Assembly: GCF_022341425.1 (NCBI RefSeq)
Contig: NZ_JABFUC010000004.1
Coordinates: 248,001-312,000 of the forward strand
DNA from: Billgrantia campisalis
Lineage (GTDB): Bacteria > Pseudomonadota > Gammaproteobacteria > Pseudomonadales > Halomonadaceae
Length of the DNA stretch: 64,000 bases
Reading direction: 5' to 3'
Shown here piece by piece: positions 36,429-44,227 of this stretch. Position numbers and translations under genes: made by a program. How positions within the stretch are numbered: position 1 is the stretch's first letter; the number at the start of each line of letters is the position of its first letter. The notes beneath the pieces are model-generated. The model was not told the DNA's origin. It saw only the letters and a list, made by a program, of their open reading frames with translations, and did not search any database.

Positions 36429-36947
36429 TTAGCCCTCGCTCTGGGTGTCTTCGTCGCCCTTGGGCCTGGCTCCCAGGGTCTCGAGCAGGCCCGGATCGTT
36501 CAGGACCTTGGCAATCAGTTCCTCGGCACCGGACTTGCCATCCATATAGGTCACCAGATTGGCAAGCTGCTGGCGCGCTTCCAGGAGCTGACGCAGTGGC
36601 TCGATCTTGCGCGCCACCGCCGCCGGCGAGAAGTCGTCCATGCTCTCGAGCTCCAGCTCGACCGCCAGATTGCCTTCTCCGGTGAGCCGGTTCGGCGCCG
36701 CAAACTGGAGGCTGGGGCGCAGTGCCTTCATGCGCTGATCGAAGTTGTCGACGTCGATCTCCAGCAGCTTGCGGCCATCCACCGGGGGTAGCTGCTCCTG
36801 GCTATCGCCCACCAGATCGGCCAGCACCGCCATCACGAATGGCAGCTGTACCGTCTTCTCGGCCCCGTACAGCTCGGTGTCGTACTCGATCTGCACACGC
36901 GGCGCCCGGTTCCGGGCGATGAATTTCTGGGAACTGGGCTTGGCCAT
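36429..36947 (-). CDS. tssB: T6SS contractile sheath small subunit TssB (VipA)
   Basis: This 172-residue protein shows the TssB opening SSQKFIARNRAPRVQIEYD, then ETVQ-like ELYGAEKTVQLPFVMAVL with DLVGDS, and VDNFDQRMKALRP. It forms the sheath heterodimer with TssC, and ClpV recognises its N-terminus after contraction. It lies 70 bp after tssA and 3 bp before tssC. Confidence 0.98.
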   Translation of the reverse strand: MAKPSSQKFIARNRAPRVQIEYDTELYGAEKTVQLPFVMAVLADLVGDSQEQLPPVDGRKLLEIDVDNFDQRMKALRPSLQFAAPNRLTGEGNLAVELELESMDDFSPAAVARKIEPLRQLLEARQQLANLVTYMDGKSGAEELIAKVLNDPGLLETLGARPKGDEDTQSEG

Positions 36948-37017
36948 GATGGTGTACTCTCCTCAATCCAGACGTTCGGACGATATCGCCGGCTCCTTCA
37001 CTTTCCGGTCGACATCG

Positions 37018-38040
37018 TCACTCTGAGTTGCCGTCTCCCCTTAGCTTCTCTCCCTGGGCCACGGCATCAGGCGCCACATCCCGAAGAATAGTCAGAAAGT
37101 CCATATCCACCAGCCGCTGTGCCCGTTCCATCAGCAGCGGTACCGGACTCGACGGTTCGTGGCGGCGAAAGTAACGGGCGATTCCCTGCATGGCGGCAAC
37201 CGCTTCCCGACGACTGCGGATCTCACCGTCCGCGGCCGGCGCGATCGGCGCGTCCGGGGAGGCGGACACGGCCGGGGGATCGTGGGCGGAGGATGGGCTA
37301 TCCGGCATCCCCTGTTCGCTCCCGGCCCCCGTCCCCTCGGGCAGGTAGGTGCGCAGCGCCACACCGATCCGCTGCAGCTGCTCCTTCAAGCGGGAGAGGT
37401 CCGGTGCCTGTTCGGAACCGCCGTGATCGCGAAACAGGTCCTCGATCGCCGCCACCTCCTCGGTGGCGCTGGCGACCGCCGCTTCCAGCTCTCCCGTCGC
37501 CTCCTGGCCCACGGCCCGGAAGACGGCCTGGATGACGCCCACCTCGGGCAACTCCCCCTCGTCCCCTTCGGGCGCCTCGACCTTGCCCTCGGCAATCTCG
37601 ATATCCTGCAGGCTGAATCGCCCCATGGCCCGATCGGTGACGAGGGGAAGATGGCGCAGAGGCTTCAACACCTTGTGATAATTGGTGAGATTGAAGAGGG
37701 CGCTGGAACGCTCCAAGGCATCGCCGTCTTCATCCAATGTCGGAAACAGCGACTCCCAATGCTGCTCCAGCAGGCCACGGAGTAATTGCAGCCCTTCGGC
37801 GAAGCCGGGTAGTCCCTGGGTATGAAGCAGGGCGGCGGTCAGATAGACGGCGGGGCGAAGATCATGGCTCCTCTCCAGCGCCGCGATACAGGCTGACCGC
37901 AACGCTTCCCACTCGGGCTCCTCTTCGGGAGCCCCCCATTTGGCCAACATGTCCAGGGCGATAATCTCGCCCTCCGCATCCAGATCCACCCCTGCCGGCG
38001 ACTCCTCACGATGCGGCTCGAGCAACGCTTGCAGATCCAT
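37018..38040 (-). CDS. tssA: T6SS protein TssA (ImpA N-terminal domain)
   Basis: This 340-residue protein has the ImpA_N domain (about 1-130: SPAGVDLDAE, AALLHTQGLPGFAEGLQLLRGLLEQHWESLFP) and a variable C-terminal region ending in a helix. TssA primes tail tube and sheath growth. ATG 38040 has GGAG about 9 bp upstream and begins at the family motif MDLQALLEP. A 234-bp gap upstream separates it from the TIGR02270 gene and probably holds the promoter of the structural operon. Confidence 0.95.
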   Translation of the reverse strand: MDLQALLEPHREESPAGVDLDAEGEIIALDMLAKWGAPEEEPEWEALRSACIAALERSHDLRPAVYLTAALLHTQGLPGFAEGLQLLRGLLEQHWESLFPTLDEDGDALERSSALFNLTNYHKVLKPLRHLPLVTDRAMGRFSLQDIEIAEGKVEAPEGDEGELPEVGVIQAVFRAVGQEATGELEAAVASATEEVAAIEDLFRDHGGSEQAPDLSRLKEQLQRIGVALRTYLPEGTGAGSEQGMPDSPSSAHDPPAVSASPDAPIAPAADGEIRSRREAVAAMQGIARYFRRHEPSSPVPLLMERAQRLVDMDFLTILRDVAPDAVAQGEKLRGDGNSE

Positions 38041-38274
38041 GGAAGGATCTCCATCTCGGTGTATGGGCGACACGCCTGGCCTCGCTGCGGTATCGCCTGC
38101 CCCACGGAACACCACGAGGACGCGGAACCCCTCATCCTGTTGTATGAGGTATAGCACCAGTATCGGCACTGCGCGAAACCCTGACGTCCTGGAACTTCCC
38201 CGAGCCGACGCGGAACCTGTCCGGCAACCAACTGAAAGTCCGTTGCCATTTCCCCAGGCGTTTCGGATGCCCAA
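38041..38274 (-). promoter_or_regulatory. Intergenic region likely holding the tssA-operon promoter
   Basis: At 234 bp this is the widest gap in the structural part of the T6SS block. Reading toward tssA, a GCTATACC sequence resembles a -10 box, but no convincing -35 or sigma-54 (TGGCAC-N5-TTGC) element was found. The promoter assignment rests mainly on spacing. Confidence 0.3.
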
Positions 38275-39549
38275 TCATCGAACTCCCGGCTGCGACCCCA
38301 ACCTCTGCTGCTGGATCTCTCCCCGCGCCCGGACCTCGAACAAGGGCTCACCGGGCGCCAGCAGCCTTCGCTCCAGCGCCGCCGCTACGCGATGACGTTG
38401 CAGGCCCCGACACAGCACCCACTGAAGATGCTCCGGCGACAAGGGGTGACCGAGCAGATAACGCCGCCCCGGCTGAAGCGTCGCCCGATGGCGGCTCCAC
38501 CAGTCGGTGACGCGTGTCGCCTCCGGCCAGGGCAGATCCTCGTCGGCATCCATCGCCACGGTCTCATCCTCGGGGTTCTCCGGGGGGCCGGCCTCGAATC
38601 CCTCGGGCCACTCCCCTTCGAGCTCTTCGTAGGCCAGGTCCACCCCGGTGATCAGGGTGAAGGCTTCACCGGCGACACGGGCGATTTCCGCAATCTCCAT
38701 CTGCGCCAGCAGCCAGGGCACATTACTCGGATCGCCGAGGATGCCGCTGGCCACCACCGCCTGGCGCAACCGCTGCGGCTGTCGGGCGAGATGCTCCAGG
38801 TACTGTTGCCCCTCCTGCGGGGCCAGTGCACGCAGCGCCACCCCGAGCGCCCTAATGGCCCATCGCGGGTGAGCCGCCTCCACAAACGCCAGGGCCACCC
38901 GGGGGGCGGTGGCGCGATCCCCGAGCAGGGTCGCCGCCCAGGCGGCGGAGAAGCGCACCGTCTCGTCGTCGCTGGCCAGGCGGGCCTGCACCGACGGCAG
39001 CAGGTCCGTTCTCCCCAGGCGTGCGGCCACCCGCAGCGCCGTCCCGCACAGGGCCGGATCATCGGCCCCCAGGGCGTCGAGTAGCGGCCGCCCAGGATCC
39101 ACCCCCTGTGAAGCCGCCGCCGCCAGCCCCAGCCGGCGCCAAAAGGGCGCTTCCGCCGCCAGCAGCATCCGGATCTCGCCGCGCCACCAGGCGCGATCGA
39201 CCCAGCCGAAGGCCGACACCAGCCCCCGCTGCGCCTCGGGCGCCGCGCCGACCGCCTCGTAGACCCGGCGGATCCGCCCCGCCTCGCCGCTTTCCAGCGC
39301 CAGCACCGCGGCGGCAAAGACCTCGCCGGGCTCCCGATACTCCAGTTGCTCAACGCAGGCGGCCCAGCCGGCGTCTCCGGCGATACGCAGGCCGTCGAGG
39401 TGGGCCTCGACACGCTTGTCCAACTTGGCCAGATCGACCAATGAATAATGCGGCGCAGCAACAGCCCCCTCACGCAGCAGCCACAGGAACGCTGCTTCTT
39501 CGGCATGGTGATCAACTACTTGATCAAGGATGCGTGAGATCAAATTCAC
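38275..39549 (-). CDS. TIGR02270 family protein (HEAT-like), T6SS-associated
   Basis: This 424-residue protein is built of helical repeats (DDPALCGTALRVAARLGR, DDETVRFSAAWAATLLGD), as in the TIGR02270 family, which is found almost only in T6SS loci next to effector genes. The function is unknown; a scaffold or effector-handling role is commonly supposed. The codons at its start are more AT-rich than the rest, so the boundary of the adjacent foreign segment runs into its first about 30 codons. Its start is 2 bp from the upstream gene stop. Confidence 0.85.
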   Translation of the reverse strand: MNLISRILDQVVDHHAEEAAFLWLLREGAVAAPHYSLVDLAKLDKRVEAHLDGLRIAGDAGWAACVEQLEYREPGEVFAAAVLALESGEAGRIRRVYEAVGAAPEAQRGLVSAFGWVDRAWWRGEIRMLLAAEAPFWRRLGLAAAASQGVDPGRPLLDALGADDPALCGTALRVAARLGRTDLLPSVQARLASDDETVRFSAAWAATLLGDRATAPRVALAFVEAAHPRWAIRALGVALRALAPQEGQQYLEHLARQPQRLRQAVVASGILGDPSNVPWLLAQMEIAEIARVAGEAFTLITGVDLAYEELEGEWPEGFEAGPPENPEDETVAMDADEDLPWPEATRVTDWWSRHRATLQPGRRYLLGHPLSPEHLQWVLCRGLQRHRVAAALERRLLAPGEPLFEVRARGEIQQQRLGSQPGVR

Positions 39550-39551
39550 AT

Positions 39552-40475
39552 TTACGCACCTGTATAGAAAACCTGTTTCCAGAGAACCCCATCATCCGTA
39601 TACACCAAGTGATTGGCTCCCGCTGACCAAAGCACCCCATCACCAGCATGGAGGCAGCCAGTCGTAAGTCCATCACCGAGTCCAAGATCCTGTTCGACAA
39701 GGCCGCCACCCTCCAAGACGTACACTTTCGTCAAAGATGCCAGATACACCTTACCTTTGAAAATCTCAAGTCCATATAGATTATCTTCCGTAACATCATG
39801 ACCAACTGCCACAAAATTGTCTCCGCTACCCGCCAGCACAACACCTCCCGCGCCACAGCAGATGACCATATTATTATTACGATCACAGACAACCCTGTAC
39901 AAAGCAACATTGGTTGGACTATCCAGATGGATCCAGAACGCTCCATCATACCGCCACATCTCACCCGAATAACCCACCGCATAGATATCTGTTACCGACA
40001 TCCCGTCAACTGAATTAAACCCAGCCAGCTCTCCTTTACTCGCTCTGACCCCTGCGTCAATCCGGTTCCACGCTCCTGCCTCTTCTCGTCTGTAGGCCAT
40101 TCTACCCATCCCAACCACATAGCATTTACCATCAATATACCTTGCATCACGCATATACCCCACACTACGAGGCCCTTCATGCGATGAATCGATCATCTCC
40201 TCTGAGAATCCGCCAGTCGATCCATTGAGAACCTCTCCATCAACCCCTATGACGAAAAGTTGAACTCCAGGATTATCGGTGCCGCAAATGGCTGAGGAAT
40301 CCCAATTGATCCTTCGATAGATCCATGAATCGTTGTGAAGCTGCAGAAACTTCGTATGGCGCGCCTCCTCCTGAATCAGATCTTTCTCCTGAGAAAGCAC
40401 CCAGACACGGTCTCTATTGCATACGAAGACCCGCGAAAAAATAAGGTCACTGGACGAGGGCGGCATAATGGACAT
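39552..40475 (-). CDS. Probable effector-immunity protein, repetitive beta-propeller-like
   Basis: This 307-residue protein lacks a recognisable enzyme motif. It contains recurrent blade-like segments: GVQLFVIGVDGEVLNG, DIYAVGYSGEMWRYDG, NMVICCGAGGVVLAGSG, VYLASLTKVYVLEGGG and DGVLWSAGANHLVY. These suggest a WD40/Kelch-like propeller. It is AT-richer than its neighbours and lies 10 bp downstream of the DUF4150 toxin gene, the usual place of a T6SS immunity gene. No signal peptide is seen, consistent with protection against a cytoplasmic nuclease. Immunity is inferred from position and composition. Confidence 0.6.
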   Translation of the reverse strand: MSIMPPSSSDLIFSRVFVCNRDRVWVLSQEKDLIQEEARHTKFLQLHNDSWIYRRINWDSSAICGTDNPGVQLFVIGVDGEVLNGSTGGFSEEMIDSSHEGPRSVGYMRDARYIDGKCYVVGMGRMAYRREEAGAWNRIDAGVRASKGELAGFNSVDGMSVTDIYAVGYSGEMWRYDGAFWIHLDSPTNVALYRVVCDRNNNMVICCGAGGVVLAGSGDNFVAVGHDVTEDNLYGLEIFKGKVYLASLTKVYVLEGGGLVEQDLGLGDGLTTGCLHAGDGVLWSAGANHLVYTDDGVLWKQVFYTGA

Positions 40476-40485
40476 ATATACTCAC

Positions 40486-41538
40486 CTATAGAGCATCTGC
40501 ACCGACATCTTTCTGGGCATCGGTAAGTGGCGATCTATCCGCACGAAGCTTGGTCTCATCGCTTTTTACACCAATCTGGCCATGGTATGAATCAAGCTGT
40601 GCTTCTAGACATTTAGAACGACATTTTGATTTCGGAAATGTTTCCTCATGAGCCGCAATTGCCCCCTTCTTGGCAGCACCATAGTTCCAACTTCCTCCAT
40701 CACCTCCCATCTGGCTTCTAGGCCCCTCTGGAGCCATATAGGATCGCTCATGCATGCCTTGTATCGCGTGCATACTTCCGTGGTCACCATCGTAACGAGA
40801 GGATTCGTCACAACAGACACAGGGCGCTTTCTTGTCATCATACCTGGCAAACCCATGCACCCGATTACCACTGGCTCGCTCACCTACTTTAGTGAAACAA
40901 TGCACCTCAATCAGGTGATGAGGGGTTTGTCCTTGACAGCAGCCCTTTTGACCAGCCTCCTTGTCTGGCTTGTACGGAACCAACATGCACTTTTTCGCTT
41001 TCTGACATTTCTTGTCACTGCATTGCTGCTCATCATCTAGCCCTTCGCATGCTTCCTTCTCAGCTGCTTTCTCTTTTGAGCAAGGGCCTCCCCGAGGATT
41101 CGCCATCTGATCAATATAAGGCCATGTTGGCGTATTAGCTGGCATTGAGGCATGATTATGTGTCGTCGCATCCATATGTCGAACGACATTTTCCCCCTCG
41201 AACTTCACATCCATCGACCAGCTAGTAAAATACACCTTCCCTCGATTAACGCTGGTCACGACACCTTTCTTGGCCGCACTCCCCGCCTCGTTTCCTATAC
41301 TTTTCTTGAAATGCGACTTATTCTTCAGCATGACCTCCTTCCGGGAGATCTTGACGTTCTTGCTGCCGCTGGTCGTATCCTTCGCCATGCCGGTATTCGG
41401 GTAGGGCACCGGCACGCCGGGCGGGGTGGCCGGGTTTTCCGGGGGGGTCATGCAGACATCGGGGAAGGCGGCGATGGCTTTCCCATCGGCGGCCTTGCAG
41501 GAGATCTCACGACCGTTGGCGAAGACGTCGTTGCCCAT
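40486..41538 (-). CDS. T6SS effector: PAAR-like DUF4150 domain with C-terminal GHH/HNH-type nuclease-like toxin
   Basis: This 350-residue protein begins with the DUF4150 PAAR-like domain (about 1-120: MGNDVFANGREISCK, DVCMTPPENPATPPGVPVPYPNTG), which caps the VgrG spike. The C-terminal part (about 180-350) has CCQGQTPHHLIEVHCF, CVCCDE and HGSMHAIQ. This Cys/His pattern resembles Tox-GHH2 toxins of the HNH/endonuclease VII fold. The first about 65 codons are GC-rich like the cluster, and the rest is AT-rich, so the toxin tail looks exchanged onto a resident N-terminus. Its start overlaps the upstream stop (TGATG). DNase activity is predicted, not shown. Confidence 0.82.
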   Translation of the reverse strand: MGNDVFANGREISCKAADGKAIAAFPDVCMTPPENPATPPGVPVPYPNTGMAKDTTSGSKNVKISRKEVMLKNKSHFKKSIGNEAGSAAKKGVVTSVNRGKVYFTSWSMDVKFEGENVVRHMDATTHNHASMPANTPTWPYIDQMANPRGGPCSKEKAAEKEACEGLDDEQQCSDKKCQKAKKCMLVPYKPDKEAGQKGCCQGQTPHHLIEVHCFTKVGERASGNRVHGFARYDDKKAPCVCCDESSRYDGDHGSMHAIQGMHERSYMAPEGPRSQMGGDGGSWNYGAAKKGAIAAHEETFPKSKCRSKCLEAQLDSYHGQIGVKSDETKLRADRSPLTDAQKDVGADAL

Positions 41539-42581
41539 CAGAAGACCCTCACCGGCTGGTAGCTCAGGATGACGGCGGCGCGGCGGCCATCGTCGTTGCC
41601 GAAGTGGGCGAGCACGTTATTGCCCGGAGCATAGGCCTTGGTGACGGCGGCACGGGCGACGGCGAGTACCACGCCGCCGATGGCGGCCCCCACCTCGCCG
41701 ATGCAGTCCGCCGGGTGCCAGATGTCGTACTCCGCCTTGCGCTCGCGCAGCAGCCGGCTCAAGGCCAGGGTCGCTTCCTTGAAGCCGTACTGCTCGCCGG
41801 AGACATCCACGATGCGGAAGTCGGTGGCCGCCAGGGTGGTGCCCACCTCGGCCAGGGCGGCGCGGATCGCCGCCACCAGGCCGTCCGCCCGCAGGGGCTG
41901 CTCCTCGGCCTCCACGTGGGCAGTCTCGGTGCCGAAGCCCAGTCCCAGGCAAAGCAGCTGCGGCGTCTCGCTGGGACGCGCCAGCTCGACGACCAGCGCC
42001 GCGGCCGCTTCGCCGGGGATAAAGCCATTGGAGTTCTGGCTGCTCAGCAGCCGGTCGCGAGCCTCATAGGCCGCCAGGGTCGGCCCGCTCAGCAGGCCAT
42101 CGACCCCCGCCACCATGACCCGATCCACCTCGCGGCTGACGAGCAGCTCCCGGGCACGCCACAAGCCCGCCGCTACGGCGATACGCCCGCCGGCGATGAG
42201 CCGTGATTGAGGGTGAAAACGCCGGCCGAGTTCGGTTTCGACCTCGGTCAGCAAGGCATCGTCCAGCCCATCGAGGCGACCGGGGCGCGTCGCTTCGGCA
42301 ACGCCGAGGAGCAGCGGCGTCACCGCCGGGTCCAGGCCGGCCACCTCGTCCAGGCACTCCTGCAGGGCCATGGCCAGCATCTTCACCAGCTTGGCCCGGC
42401 CGCGCCACGGCTGTTCCAGGGGCACGTCACAGCCCAGCAGCCACTCACCGCCGGCATCCATGAAGCGGGTCTCCTGGAAGTTGTCGATGGCGCAGCGAAT
42501 GGCGGCACAGGCAGCCGGCGCCGTCAGCCCCACACCGGTGACCATGCCGGTGCCGAGGATCGCCAGCGCCGGCGCGTTCAT
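41538..42581 (-). CDS. Ketosynthase (thiolase-fold)-like T6SS accessory protein
   Basis: This 347-residue protein resembles beta-ketoacyl-ACP synthases in fold signals: ILGTGMVTGVGLTAPAA at the start, GVDGLLSG and GFIPGEAAAALVVE, and a C-terminal DCIGEVGAAIGG. No Cys occurs where the nucleophile should be (the region reads AGGRIAVAAGLWRARELL), so condensing activity is unlikely. Such genes recur next to DUF2169 and DUF4150 in T6SS loci, where a role in effector handling is possible. It overlaps DUF2169 by four bases and the effector by one. Confidence 0.75.
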   Translation of the reverse strand: MNAPALAILGTGMVTGVGLTAPAACAAIRCAIDNFQETRFMDAGGEWLLGCDVPLEQPWRGRAKLVKMLAMALQECLDEVAGLDPAVTPLLLGVAEATRPGRLDGLDDALLTEVETELGRRFHPQSRLIAGGRIAVAAGLWRARELLVSREVDRVMVAGVDGLLSGPTLAAYEARDRLLSSQNSNGFIPGEAAAALVVELARPSETPQLLCLGLGFGTETAHVEAEEQPLRADGLVAAIRAALAEVGTTLAATDFRIVDVSGEQYGFKEATLALSRLLRERKAEYDIWHPADCIGEVGAAIGGVVLAVARAAVTKAYAPGNNVLAHFGNDDGRRAAVILSYQPVRVF

Positions 42582-43693
42582 GGCTCGTCTCCCGGCTCAC
42601 CGGAACGCTTGGCACGCACCACGGAGGCCAGCGAGGCGTGGTACTCCTTGCCCAGCTCTCGGGCCCGCCACCAGCCACGCGACATCCGTCCCACCAGCAC
42701 CTGGGGAATCTCAAAGAGGTTACGGCGCAACGGGAGGCTGGCCCGCCAGCTCAGGGTGAAGAGGCCGGCATCCGGCAACAGGAAGATAGTGTCGAGAACG
42801 GCCAGGGTCTCGTGACGCTCACCGCTCTTGCGGAAGAAGACCACCGGCACCTCCACCTGGGGCAGGTGGAAGAGAGTGCGCCCTTCGGGGGTCAGATTGA
42901 GCAACTGCACGGGCTCACCACCGCGAGGGAAGGTAATCTGCTGATCCGCCGGCGCGGCCTGGTAGTAGGCGTCCTGGAAGTCCTGCGGCAGGAAGGGGAA
43001 CTCCTCGTCCAGCCAGCGCTGATCGTAGGTGCCGGCATAGCCCAGCCGCGGTTGCCAGCCACGCCCCAGCGGGCCGAATGCCATCGGCCGGTAGTCCCGA
43101 TTGGGCATCTTCACGGGGCGATCCAGCTCCTCGGTGCTGGGCATGGGCGTACCGTCGATGTAGCCGCCCTTGAGCTTGCGGTGGTACCCCTTGCCCACTG
43201 GATTGGCCATGTAGGCCGAGTGCCGGCTCTCATCCGGGTGGAAGTCATCGAGGCCACCGAAGGCCTGGTCGTAAGTAACGGGCTGGCGGGTGAACATCTG
43301 GGGCGGCCCGGGGCTGATGGCGATGAGCCCGGCCTGCCAGCGGCGCTCGCCGACCACCAGGAACTCCTTGGCCATGCCCGCCACCTGCAACCCCACCGGC
43401 ACTCGCGCCGCCGGCCGGCCGCCTGGCGCATGGGCGGTACCGTGCAGCAGCACATCGCAGCGCGGCTTCCAGGGGACATAGTCGGTTTCGAAGACCGGTG
43501 CCGAGAAGCCCGGCTCGCCGGTGAAGGTATCCGCCGTCACCAGGGGGAGTTGCTCCTCGGCCAGACGCACCCCCACCTCGCTTCGGGGGAACTCGAAGGT
43601 GCCCTTGACGACCACCACCAGGTGCTCCCGGCCGCTGGGCTCCAATCCCTGGGTATAGCCGGCCTGCATCGGAGTGGCATTGATCAGTTCCAT
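42578..43693 (-). CDS. DUF2169 protein, probable T6SS effector adaptor
   Basis: This 371-residue protein has the DUF2169 pattern: ELINATPMQAGYTQGLEPSGREHLVVVVKGTF at the start, TDYVPWKPRCDVLLHGTAHAPGG in the middle and QPVTYDQAFGG later. DUF2169 proteins are encoded with VgrG and PAAR-like effectors and have been implicated in effector loading in Agrobacterium. It is 13 bp after the DUF6484 gene and overlaps the ketosynthase-like gene, consistent with a single loading module. Confidence 0.88.
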   Translation of the reverse strand: MELINATPMQAGYTQGLEPSGREHLVVVVKGTFEFPRSEVGVRLAEEQLPLVTADTFTGEPGFSAPVFETDYVPWKPRCDVLLHGTAHAPGGRPAARVPVGLQVAGMAKEFLVVGERRWQAGLIAISPGPPQMFTRQPVTYDQAFGGLDDFHPDESRHSAYMANPVGKGYHRKLKGGYIDGTPMPSTEELDRPVKMPNRDYRPMAFGPLGRGWQPRLGYAGTYDQRWLDEEFPFLPQDFQDAYYQAAPADQQITFPRGGEPVQLLNLTPEGRTLFHLPQVEVPVVFFRKSGERHETLAVLDTIFLLPDAGLFTLSWRASLPLRRNLFEIPQVLVGRMSRGWWRARELGKEYHASLASVVRAKRSGEPGDEP

Positions 43694-43706
43694 GGGCGTG
43701 GGCTCG

Positions 43707-44198
43707 TCAGTTGATCTGCACCGAGCCGCCCTTGATGCGGTTCACGCCCGAGGAGCGACTCAGCAGATAGGCCCCGCGCAGCAGGATCTTGCCGGCCCGG
43801 GTCAGGGTGATGCTGGCGCGCCCGCAGCGCAGCACGATCTCCCGGTCGGCCCGCAGCTCCAGGCGCTCGCCGTCCCTCTCGGCGATCATCGCCGGCGCCA
43901 CGCCGGGGCTCCCCAGGGGGCGATGCATCCGCCCCAGGATCAGCGGGCGTGCCGGGTCGCCGCTCTCGAACATCAGGGCCAGCTCACACCCGATGTCCTC
44001 GCGCCCCAGGGCAGCGACCGTGCGAGCACGCCAGGCAGCCCCAGCCTCACCACCGGACAGCAGGCCCTCGGGCAATGCTACCCGGGGATGCCCCCCCTCA
44101 TCGAAGTCCACCAGCACGCCGATCACCACGCCATCGATTCGCTCCTGGCGAACCGGGGGGTGCTGCTGGAGAACGACGTCCGCAAGATCGTCGGCCAT
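43707..44198 (-). CDS. DUF6484 protein, T6SS effector module
   Basis: This 163-residue protein begins with a disordered stretch. An OB-like domain follows (IDGVVIGVLVDFDEGGHPRVALP), then PLILGRMHRP, which echoes the gp5 OB fold of VgrG. The C-terminus is a beta-rich stretch (DREIVLRCGRASITLTRAGKILLRG) like the VgrG needle. DUF6484 proteins typically follow vgrG in DUF2169/DUF4150 clusters; function is unknown. It lies 29 bp after vgrG. Confidence 0.8.
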   Translation of the reverse strand: MADDLADVVLQQHPPVRQERIDGVVIGVLVDFDEGGHPRVALPEGLLSGGEAGAAWRARTVAALGREDIGCELALMFESGDPARPLILGRMHRPLGSPGVAPAMIAERDGERLELRADREIVLRCGRASITLTRAGKILLRGAYLLSRSSGVNRIKGGSVQIN

Positions 44199-44227
44199 GG
44201 GTGATTCTCCTTGCCGGTAGGCCCCGC

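Noticed and set aside
39552..41340. Prophage or insertion-sequence origin for the AT-rich patch
   Set aside because: No transposase, integrase or terminal inverted repeats are visible; toxin/immunity exchange explains it better.
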